64,000 nt of DNA, from NCBI GenBank assembly GCA_039707655.1, contig CM077673.1:5094001-5158000 (forward strand), read 5' to 3'. This DNA comes from Elymus sibiricus. Taxonomy: Eukaryota; Streptophyta; Magnoliopsida; Poales; Poaceae. The translations under genes and the position numbers were made by a program. The notes under the pieces were generated by a model that ran no database searches, was not told where the DNA came from, and saw nothing but the letters and a program-made list of their open reading frames with translations. Within the stretch, counting starts at the first letter, position 1; every line of letters starts with the position of its first letter. Below are positions 27,017-37,065 of this stretch, piece by piece.

Positions 27017-29399
27017 AGGTAAGAATGGACCAAATCTGCGAGTTTTGGCGATGTTACCGTAACCGTTCCACGGGTTTCCCCGAACATTCGGACGACCAAG
27101 ACAACCAAAAAACAGTGAATAATAGCACAGAAAACTAGTAAGAATGGACCAAATCTGAGTTTTTGCGAGGTCCCCGTAACCGGACCCTGGGCTTCCCCGA
27201 ACGTTCGGACGACCACGACAACCAAAAAACAGTGAATAATAGCATAGAAAACAGGTAAGAATGGACCAAATCTGCGAGTTTTGGCAAGGTCCCCGTAACC
27301 GGACCCCGGGCATCCCCAAATGTTGGGACGACCACAACAACCAAAAACAGTGAATACTAGCATAGAAAACAGGTAAGAATGGACCAAATCTGCGAGTTTT
27401 GGCGAGGTCCCCGTAAGCGGACCCCATGGTTCCCCGAACGTTTCGATCGTCCCGAGACCCAAAATCAGTGAGTAATAGCATAAAAAACTGGCCGGAACAG
27501 ACAAAATCTGCTAGTTTTGGCGAGGTCCCAGTAATTGGTCCACGGGCTTCCCCGAATGTTCGGACGGCCACGACAACCAAAAAAACAGTGAATAATAGCA
27601 TAGAAATCTGGTCAGAATGGAGAAAATCTGCGAGTTTTGGCGAGGTCCCCGTAAGCGGACCCCGGGGTTCCCCGAACATTTGGATCGCCCCGGGACCCAT
27701 AATCAGAGAGTAATAGCATAGAAAACAGGTAAGAATGGACCAAATGTGCGAGTTTTGGCGATGTCACCGTAACCGGTCCACGGGCTTCCCCGAACGTTCG
27801 GACGACCAAGACAACCAAAAAACAGTGAATAATAGCACAGAAAACTAGTAAGAATGGACCAAATCTGCGAGTTTTGGCGAGGTCCCCGTAACCGGACCCC
27901 GGGCTTCCCCGAACGTTCGGACGGCCACGACAACCAAAAAACAGTGAATAATAGCATAGAAAACTGGTAAGAATGGACCAAATCTGCGAGTTTTGGCAAG
28001 GTCCCCGTAACCGGACCCCGGGCATCCCCAAATGTTGGGACGACCACAACAACCAAAAACAGTGAATAATAGCATAGAAAACAGGTAAGAATGGACCAAA
28101 TCTGCGAGTTTTGGCGAGGTCCCCGTAAGCGGAGCCCATGGTTCCCCGAACGTTTCGATCGTCCCGAGACCCAAAACCAGTGAGTAATTGCATAGAAAAT
28201 TGGCCGGAAAAGACAAAATCTGCTAGTTTTGGCGAGGTCCCGGTAACCGGTCCACGGGCTTCCCCGAATGTTCGGACGGCCACGACAACCAAAAAAACAG
28301 TGAATAATAGCATAGAAATCTGGTCAGAATGGACAAAATCTGCGAGTTTTGCGGAGGTCCCCGTAAGCGGACCCCGGGGTTCCCCGAACATTTGGATCGC
28401 CCCGGGACCCATAATCAGAGAGTAATAGCATAGAAAACAGGTAAGAATGGACCAAATCTGCGAGTTCTGGCGATGTCACCGTAACCGGTCCACAGGCTTC
28501 CCCGAACGTTCGGACGACCAAGACAACCAAAAAACAGTGAATAATAGCACAGAAAACTAGTAAGAATGGACCAAATCTACGAGTTTTGGCGAGGTCCCCG
28601 TAACCGGACCCCGGGCTTCCCCGAATGTTTGGACGACCACGACAACCAAAAAACAGTGAATAATAGCATAGAAAACTGGTAAGAATGGACCAAATCTGCG
28701 AGTTTTGGCAAGGTCCCCGTAACCGGACCCCGGGCATCCCCAAATGTTGGGACAACCACAACAACCAAAAACAGTGAATAATAGCATAGAAAACAGGTAA
28801 GAATGGACCAAATCTGCGAGTTTTGGCGAGGTCCCCGTAAGCGGACCCCATGGTTCCCCGAACGTTTCGATCGTCCCGAGACCCAAAATCAGTGAGTAAT
28901 AGCATAGAAAACTGGCCGGAACAGACAAAATCTGCTAGTTTTGGCGAGGTCCCGGTAACCGGTCCACGGGCTTCCCCGAATGTTCGGACGGCCACGACAA
29001 CAAAAAAAACAGTGAATAATAGCATAGAAATCTGGTCAGAATGGACAAAATCTGCGAGTTTTGGACAGGTCCCCGTAAGCGGACCCCGGGGTTCCCCGAA
29101 CATTTGGATCGCCTCGGGACCCATAATCAGTGAGTAATAGCATAGAAAACAGGTAAGAATGGACCAAATCTGTGAGTTTTGGCGATGTCACCGTAACCGT
29201 TCCACGGGCTTCCCCGAACGTTCGGACGACCAAGACAACCAAAAAACAGTGAATAATAGCACAGAAAACTAGTAAGAATGGACCAAATCTGCGAGTTTTG
29301 TGGAGGTCCCCGTAACCGGACCCCGGGCTTCCCCGAACGTTCGGACGACCACGACAACCAAAAAACAGTGAATAATAGCGTAGAAAACTGGTAAGACTG
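27017..29399 (+). repeat. Left copy of a ~2.4-kb satellite segment duplicated 5.8 kb away
   Basis: Matches 32826-35207 at an offset of 5808-5809 bp, including private variants such as CCCAGTAATTGGTCC (about 27527 and 33337). A one-base difference in an A-run (CATAAAAAACTGG against CATAAAAACTGG) explains the 1-bp change in offset. Confidence 0.85.
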
Positions 29400-30570
29400 G
29401 ACCAAATCTGAGAGTTTTGGCAAGGTCCCCGTAACCGGACCCCGGGCATCCCCAAATGTTGGGACGACCACAACAACCAAAAACAGTGAATACTAGCATA
29501 GATAACAGGTAAGAATGGACCAAATCTGCGAGTTTTGGCGAGGTCCCCGTAAGCGGACCCCATGGTTCCCCGAACGTTTCGATCGTCCGGAGACCCAATA
29601 TCAGTGAGTAATAGCATAGAAAACTGGCCGAAAAAGACAAAATCTGCTAGTTTTGGCGAGGTCCCGGTAACCGGTCCACGGGCTTCCCCGAATGTTCGGA
29701 CGGCCACGACAACCAAAAAAACAGTGAATAATAGCATAGAAATCTGGTCAGAATGGACAAAATCTGCGAGTTTTGGCGAGGTCCCCGTAAGCGGACCCCG
29801 GGGTTCCCCGAACATTTGGATCGCCCCGGGACCCACAATCAGAGAGTAATAGCATAGAAAACAGGTAAGAATGGACCAAATCTGCGAGTTTTGGCGATGT
29901 CACCGTAACCGTTCCACGGGCTTCCCCGAACGTTCGGACGACCAAGACAACCAAAAAACAGTGAATAATAGCATAGAAAACTAGTAAGAATGGACCAAAT
30001 CTGCGAGTTTTGGCGAGGTCCCCGTAACCGGACCCCGGGCTTCCCCGAACGTTCGGACGACCAGGACAACCAAAAAACAGTGAATAATAGCATAGAAAAC
30101 TGGTAAGAATGGACCAAATCTGCGAGTTTTGGCAAGGTCCCCGTAACCGGACCCCGAGCATCCCCAAATGTTGGGACGACCACAACAACCAAAAACAGTG
30201 AATAATAGCATAGAAAACTGGTCAGACTAGACCAAATATGCGAGTTTTGGCGAGGTCCCCGTAAGCGGACCCCGGGGTTCCCCGAACATTTGGATCGCCC
30301 CGGGACCCATAATCAGAGAGTAATAGCATAGAAAACAGGTAAGAATGGACCAAATCTGCGAGTTTTGGCGAGGTCACCGTAACCGTTCCACGAGCATCCC
30401 CGAACGTTCGGACGACCAAGACAACCAAAAAACAGTGAATAATAGCACAGAAAACTAGTAAGAATGGACCAAATCTGCGAGTTTTGGCGATGTTACCGTA
30501 ACCGTTCCACGGGCTTCCCCGAACGTTCGGACGACCAAGACAACCAAAAAACAGTGAATAATAGCACAGA
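29033..30570 (+). repeat. Left copy of a satellite segment repeated at 2370 bp
   Basis: Matches 31403-32940 at a constant offset of 2370 bp (a 20-mer). Shared private marks are the delta variant TTTTGGACAGGTCCCC, the zeta variant TTTTGTGGAGG and the alpha/beta marks TAGCGTAG and TAGATAACAGG. Confidence 0.83.
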
Positions 30571-31402
30571 AAACTAGTAAGAATGGACCAAATCTGAGTT
30601 CTGGCGAGGTCCCCGTAACCGGACCCTGGGCTTCCCCGAACGTTCGGACGACCACGACAACCAAAAAACACTGAATAATAGCACATAAAACTAGTAAGAA
30701 TGGACCAAATCTGCGAGTTTTGGCGATGTTACCGTAACCGTTCCACGGGCTTCCCCGAACGTTCGGACGACCAAGACAACCAAAAAACAGTGAATAATAG
30801 CACAGAAAACTAGTAAGAATGGACCAAATCTGAGTTTTGGCGAGGTCCCCGTAACCGGACCCTGGGCTTCCCCGAACGTTCGGACGACCACGACAACCAA
30901 AAAACAGTGAATAATAGCACATAAAACTAGTAAGAATGGACCAAATCTGCGAGTTTTGGCGAGGTCCCCGTAACCGGACCCCGGGCTTCCCCGAACGTTC
31001 GGACGACCACGACAACCAAAAAACAGTCAATAATAGCATAGAAAACTGGTAAGAATGGACCAAATCTGCGAGTTTTCGCAAGGTCCCCGTAACCGGTCCC
31101 CGGGCATCCCCAAATGTTGGGACGACCACAACAACCAAAAACAGTGAATAATAGCATAGAAAACAGGTAAGAATGGACCAAATCTGCGAGTTTTGGCGAG
31201 GTCCCCGTAAGCGGACCCCATGGTTCCCCGAACGTTTCGATCGTCCCGAGACCCAAAATCAGTGAGTAATAGCATAGAAAACTGGCCGGAACAGACAAAA
31301 TCTGCTAGTTTTGGCGAGGTCCCGGTAACCGGTCCACGGGCTTCCCCGAATGTTCGGACGGCCACGACAACCAAAAAAACAGTGAATAATAGCATAGAAA
31401 TC

Positions 31403-32940
31403 TGCTCAGAATGGACAAAATCTGCGAGTTTTGGACAGGTCCCCGTAAGCGGACCCCGGGGTTCCCCGAACATTTGGATCGCCTCGGGACCCATAATCAG
31501 TGAGTAATAGCATAGAAAACAGGTAAGAATGGACCAAATCTGTGAGTTTTGGCGATGTCACCGTAACCATTCCACGGGCTTCCCCGAACGTTCGGACGAC
31601 CAAGACAACCAAAAAACAGTGAATAATAGCACAGAAAACTAGTAAGAATGGACCAAATCTGTGAGTTTTGTGGAGGTCCCCGTAACCGGACCCCGGGCTT
31701 CCCCGAACGTTCGGACGACCACGACAACCAAAAAACAGTGAATAATAGCGTAGAAAACTGGTAAGACTGGACCAAATCTGCGAGTTTTGGCAAGGTCCCC
31801 GTAACCGGACCCCGGGCATCCCCAAATGTTGGGACGACCACAACAACCAAAAACAGTGAATACTAGCATAGATAACAGGTAAGAATGGACCAAATCTGTG
31901 AGTTTTGGCGAGGTCCCCGTAAGCGGACCCCATGGTTCCCCGAACGTTTCGATCGTCCCGAGACCCAAAATCAGTGAGTAATAGCATAGAAAACTGGCCG
32001 GAAAAGACAAAATCTGCTAGTTTTGGCGAGGTCCCGGTAACCGGTCCACGGGCTTCCCCGAATGTTCGGACGGCCACGACAACCAAAAAAACAGTGAATA
32101 ATAGCATAGAAATCTGGTCAGAATGGACAAAATCTGCGAGTTTTGGCGAGGTCCCCGTAAGCGGACCCCGGGGTTCCCCGAACATTTGGATCGCCCCGGG
32201 ACCCATAATCAGAGAGTAATAGCATAGAAAACAGGTAAGAATGGACCAAATCTGCGAGTTTTGGCGATGTCACCGTAACCGTTCCACGGGCTTCCCCGAA
32301 CGTTCGGACGACCAAGACAACCAAAAAACAGTGAATAATAGCACAGAAAACTAGTAAGAATGGACCAAATCTGCGAGTTTTGGCGAGGTCCCCGTAACCG
32401 GACCCCGGGCTTCCCCGAACGTTCGGACGACCAGGACAACCAAAAAACAGTGAATAATAGCATAGAAAACTGGTAAGAATGGACCAAATCTGCGAGTTTT
32501 GGCAAGGTCCCCGTAACCGGACCCCGAGCATCCCCAAATGTTGGGACGACCACAACAACCAAAAACAGTGAATAATAGCATAGAAAACTGGTCAGACTAG
32601 ACCAAATAAGCGAGTTTTGGCGAGGTCCCCGTAAGCGGACCCCGGGGTTCCCCGAACATTTGGATCGCCCCGGGACCCATAATCAGAGAGTAATAGCATA
32701 GAAAACAGGTAAGAATGGACCAAATCTGCGAGTTTGGGCGATGTCACCGTAACCGTTCCACGGGCATCCCCGAACGTTCGGACGACCAAGACAACCAAAA
32801 AACAGTGAATAATAGCACAGAAAACTAGTAAGAATGGACCAAATCTGCGAGTTTTGGCGATGTTACCGTAACCGTTCCACGGGCTTCCCCGAACGTTCGG
32901 ACGACCAAGACAACCAAAAAACAGTGAATAATAGCACAGA
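31403..32940 (+). repeat. Right copy of the satellite segment repeated at 2370 bp
   Basis: Partner of 29033-30570. The two nested duplications (2370 and 5808 bp) overlap, so unequal exchange acted on the same sequence at more than one register. Confidence 0.83.
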
Positions 32941-35207
32941 AAACTAGTAAGAATGGACCAAATCTGAGTTTTGGCGAGGTCCCCGTAACCGGACCCGGGA
33001 CTTCCCCGAACGTTCGGACGACCACGACAACCAAAAAACAGTGAATAATAGCATAGAAAACAGGTAAGAATGGACCAAATCTGCGAGTTTTGGCAAGGTC
33101 CCCGTAACCGGACCCCGGGCATCCCCAAATGTTGGGACGACCACAACAACCAAAAACAGTGAATACTAGCATAGAAAACAGGTAAGAATGGACCAAATCT
33201 GCGAGTTTTGGCGAGGTCCCCGTAAGCGGACCCCATGGTTCCCCGAACGTTTCGATCGTCCCTAGACCCAAAATCAGTGAGTAATAGCATAAAAACTGGC
33301 CGGAACAGACAAAATCTGCTAGTTTTGGCGAGGTCCCAGTAATTGGTCCACGGGCTTCCCCGAATGTTCGGACGGCCACGACAACCAAAAAAACAGTGAA
33401 TAATAGCATAGAAATCTGGTCAGAATGGAGAAAATCTGCGAGTTTTGGCGAGGTCCCCGTAAGCGGACCCCGGGGTTCCCCGAACATTTGGATCGCCCCG
33501 GGACCCATAATCAGAGAGTAATAGCATAGAAAACAGGTAAGAATGGACCAAATCTGCGAGTTTTGGCGATGTCACCGTAACCGGTCCACGGGCTTCCCCG
33601 AACGTTCGGACGACCAAGACAACCAAAAAACAGTGAATAATAGCACAGAAAACTAGTAAGAATGGACCAAATCTGCGAGTTTTGGCGAGGTCCCCGTAAC
33701 CGGACCCCGGGCTTCCCCGAACGTTCGGACGACCACGACAACCAAAAAACAGTGAATAATAGCATAGAAAACTGGTAAGAATGGACCAAATCTGCGAGTT
33801 TTGGCAAGGTCCCCGTAACCGGACCCCGGGCATCCCCAAATGTTGGGACGACCACAACAACCAAAAACAGTGAATAATAGCATAGAAAACAGGTAAGAAT
33901 GGACCAAATCTGCGAGTTTTGGCGAGGTCCCCGTAAGCGGACCCCATGGTTCCCCGAACGTTTCGATCGTCCCGAGACCCAAAACCAGTGAGTAATAGCA
34001 TAGAAAACTGGCCGGAAAAGACAAAATCTGCTAGTTTTGGCGAGGTCCCGGTAACCGGTCCACGGGCTTCCCCGAATGTTCGGACGGCCACGACAACCAA
34101 AAAAACAGTGAATAATAGCATAGAAATCTGGTCAGAATGGACAAAATCTGCGAGTTTTGCGGAGGTCCCCGTAAGCGGACCCCGGGGTTTCCCGAACATT
34201 TGGATCGCCCCGGGACCCATAATCAGAGAGTAATAGCATAGAAAACAGGTAAGAATGGACCAAATCTGCGAGTTCTGGCGATGTCACCGTAACCGGTCCA
34301 CGGGCTTCCCCGAACGTTCGGACGACCAAGACAACCAAAAAACAGTGAATAATAGCAAAGAAAACTAGTAAGAATGGACCAAATCTGCGAGATTTGGCGA
34401 GGTCCCCGTAACCGGACCCCGGGCTTCCCCGAATGTTTGGACGACCACGACAACCAAAAAACAGTGAATAATAGCATAGAAAACTGGTAAGAATGGACCA
34501 AATCTGCGAGTTTTGGCAAGGTCCCCGTAACCGGACCCCGGGCATCCCCAAATGTTGGGACAACCACAACAACCAAAAACAGTGAATAATAGCATAGAAA
34601 ACAGGTAAGAATGGACCAAATCTGCGTGTTTTGGCGAGGTCCCCGTAAGCGGACCCCATGGTTCCCCGAACGTTTCGATCGTCCCGAGACCCAAAATCAG
34701 TGAGTAATAGCATAGAAAACTGGCCGGAACAGACAAAATCTGCTAGTTTTGGCGAGGTCCCGGTAACCGGTCCACGGGCTTCCCCGAATGTTCGGACGGC
34801 CACGACAACCAAAAAAACAGTGAATAATAGCATAGAAATCTGGTCAGAATGAACAAAATCTGCGAGTTTTGGACAGGTCCCCGTAAGCGGACCCCGGGGT
34901 TCCCCGAACATTTGGATCGCCTCGGGACCCATAATCAGTGAGTAATAGCATAGAAAACAGGTAAGAATGGACCAAATCTGTGAGTTTTGGCGATGTCACC
35001 GTAACCGTTCCACGGGCTTCCCCGAACGTTCGGACGACCAAGACAACCAAAAAACAGTGAATAATAGCACAGAAAACTAGTAAGAATGGACCAAATCTGC
35101 GAGTTTTGTGGAGGTCCCCGTAACCGGACCCCGGGCTTCCCCGAACGTTCGGACGACCACGACAACCAAAAACAGTGAATAATAGCGTAGAAAACTGGTA
35201 AGAATGG
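32826..35207 (+). repeat. Right copy of the ~2.4-kb duplicated satellite segment, cut by the island
   Basis: Partner of 27017-29399. It ends where the retroelement island begins, 12 bases into an alpha monomer. The last zeta before the joint has a five-A tract instead of six. Confidence 0.85.
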
Positions 35208-35248
35208 AACAGAGTCTAAGTGAAGTTGTGTTTTCCGTTCTAGATCAA

Positions 35249-35620
35249 ATGGCTCGCAATAGCGCGTTCAACTTAGGCCCGATGTTAGAGAAAGAGAAGT
35301 TAGCTGCGAATGGAAACAACTATGCGGACTGGGTCCGTACCCTAAGGATTGTCCTCAGGAGTGCTAAGAAAGTGTACGTGCTTGAAAGACCTCTTCCACC
35401 TAAGCCGGCGGCAACAGCCGCGGCAGATATACAAAATGTCTGGGCCACTAAGGATGATGACTTCAACTTAGTGCAGTGCCTCATGCTGTCTTGCATGAGT
35501 TCAGAGCTTCAAAAACGTTTTGAATTCCATGACTCCTTTGATATGATCAAGGAACTGGATGCTCTGTACAAGTTTAATGCACGGTCTGAACATTTTGATA
35601 TCGTCAAGACCATGTCGTAG
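35249..35620 (+). pseudogene. Ty1/copia gag, N-terminal part, ended by an in-frame TAG
   Basis: Encodes the N-terminal half of a copia-type Gag, the protein that would build the cytoplasmic particle packaging retrotransposon RNA. The likely native start is the Met at 35249, giving MARNSAFNLGPMLEKEKL. The frame is open 15 codons further up to an ATG at 35204, but that ATG belongs to the satellite base run AAGAATGG, so it is a junction artefact. Family features are the YADWVRTLRIVLRSA stretch and VWATKDDDFNLVQCLMLSCM, typical of the plant copia gag (UBN2-like) domain. A TAG at 35618-35620 interrupts the frame, which continues in the same phase beyond it. The 5' LTR, primer binding site and leader are absent because the element is cut at the satellite joint. 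Confidence 0.9.
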
Positions 35621-36220
35621 ACCAAGATGGCTGAGGGCAGTTTAGTTGGCGAGCACGTAGTCAATATGATTGGCTACACTGAAAGGCTTAAAACCCTGGA
35701 ATTTCCTCTTCCGCCAGAGCATGTTATGGACATGTTGCTAGGTTCACTCCCCCCGTCTTACGACGGTTTTATCAAGAACTACAACATGAATGGGTTGGAC
35801 AAAACAGCTAATGAGGTGCTTGCCATGCTGAAAACTGCTGAAGTAGGACTGCGGAAAAATCACAAGCAAGTGTTGCTTGTGAATAAAACTACCAGTTTCA
35901 ATAAGAAAGGCAAGCCAAAGAAGGGCAAGGGCGCCGGTAAGACCGGCTTCCAACGCAACTGTAAGGGCGGAGCCAAGAATGAAACTGAGTGCTTCTACTA
36001 CAAGGGCACAGGACACTGGAAGAGAAACTGCAAGAAGTATCTGAAAGATAAGAAGTCCGGGAAAACCGGAAAAGGTATAATTGTTATACAAGTTAATGTC
36101 ATTGACGTTTTGCTTGCTAGCGAAAATTCTAAGTCTTGGGTATTTGATACCGGATCGGTTTGTCACATTTTGCAACTCAATACAAGGGCTTTAGAAGTTG
36201 CGCAAGCTAGCAAAGAATGA
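35621..36220 (+). pseudogene. Ty1/copia gag C-terminal part with damaged zinc knuckle, plus start of protease
   Basis: Continues the gag frame after the TAG. The middle has the LGSLPPSYDGFIKNYNM region common in plant copia Gag, then a lysine/glycine-rich basic stretch that would bind RNA. The CX2CX4HX4C knuckle is at about 35990-36031, but its second cysteine is tyrosine (TAC at 35999-36001, one G-to-A change), which should abolish zinc binding. The aspartic protease begins at SWVFDTGS (DTG at 36146-36154). After about 36160 the frame drifts into unrelated residues and stops at TGA 36218. The expected continuation reappears in another frame (LRKLAKNEVMMRVGNGARIA from 36198), so a frameshift lies between about 36160 and 36198. 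Confidence 0.88.
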
Positions 36221-36336
36221 AGTCATGATGCGTGTCGGGAACGGCGCTAGGATCGCCGCTCAAGCCGTCGGCATTATGCCTCTACATCTCCCTTCATGAT
36301 TTATTTTGGAACTAAGTAACTTGTTATTTTGTTCCG
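36221..36336 (+). pseudogene. Frame-broken copia protease / pre-integrase linker
   Basis: Between the protease start and the pre-integrase domain no single frame stays open. Protease-like residues run in the third frame to a stop near 36298 and the downstream domain resumes in the first frame, so at least one more indel lies here. It is assigned to the copia polyprotein by position and by the partial match around GNGARIAAQAVG. Confidence 0.65.
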
Positions 36337-37053
36337 TTGTTGTGTAGAAACATTATCTCTGGATCATGTTTAGTGCACGATGGGTACTCCTACAAGTCTG
36401 AGAACAATAGTTGTTCACTTTATTGTAAGGATATGTTTTGTGGATTTGCACCCATTGTTGGGGGCCTTTTCATACTAAATCTTGAATGTGAAAATGATGT
36501 CTTTAACGTGAATGCTAAATGCCTTAGGAAGATTGATACCACCAGCACTTTCATGTGGCACTGTCGGCTTGGCCACATCAGAAAGAAACGCATGCAAAGA
36601 CTCCATAAAGATGGAGTTTTACCGTCTTTTGATTTTGAATCATTTGACACATGTGAAGCTTGCTTGATGGGAAAAATGACCAAGACGCCGTTCACAGGTC
36701 ATCCTGAACGGGCGAGTGAATTATTGGAAATAATACATAGTGATGTATGTGGTCCAATGAGCACAATCGCACGGGATGGGTATTTCTACTTTGTGACTTT
36801 TACTGATGATTTGAGAAGGTATGGTTATATCTACTTGATGAAGCATAAGTGAGAAACCTTTGAAAAGTTCAAAGAATTTGAGAATGAGGTGGAAAATCAT
36901 CGTAACAAAAAGATTAAGTTTCTGCAGTCTGATCGCGGAGGCGAATATCTTAGTCACGAGTTTGGCCAACATCTGAGTGACCGTGGAATCGCTTCACAGC
37001 TTACGCCTCCCGAAACTCCACAGCGAAACGGAGTGTCGGAACGATGTAACTGA
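36337..37053 (+). pseudogene. Ty1/copia GAG-pre-integrase and integrase core, with two in-frame TGA stops
   Basis: Integrase would insert the element cDNA into nuclear DNA. The zinc-binding HHCC region is visible as WHCRLGH (HX4H) followed by CEAC (CX2C). The DDE core is seen as HSDVCGPM (first Asp), SDRGGEY (second Asp) and NGVSER (Glu). The frame is stopped by TGA at 36850-36852, just after YIYLMKHK, and by TGA at 37051-37053, just after the catalytic-Glu motif. Reading continues in the same phase after each, so both are point nonsense changes. CGA and CAA to TGA or TAA are the usual products of methylcytosine decay, but the original codons cannot be read from this copy. Confidence 0.88.
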
Positions 37054-37065
37054 ACCCTGTTAGAC

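Larger units (their letters stand above)
1..35207 (+). repeat. Satellite array 1, ~118-bp monomer family with hexameric higher-order structure
   Basis: About 297 head-to-tail monomers of 117-120 bp, all in one orientation and open at the left window edge. Every monomer carries a GGACCAAATCTGCGAG-like start, a GTCCCCGTAA block, a dyad near CCGAACGTTCGG and a GTGAATAATAGCATAGAAAA-like end. Two subfamilies alternate: one with ACGACAACC plus an A-tract, the other with a GGGACCCATAATCAG-type segment. The complement of the second (TATTACTC, then GGGTCCC) resembles my memory of the rye pSc119.2 118-bp repeat. Copies of the same higher-order position differ by only a few substitutions, so amplification is recent. 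The repeat nature is certain; the family assignment is inference. Confidence 0.97.

Noticed and set aside
1..35207. CRISPR-like or rDNA spacer array
   Set aside because: There are no short repeats separated by unique spacers, no rRNA sequence nearby, and the array is far too long and uniform for rDNA spacer subrepeats.
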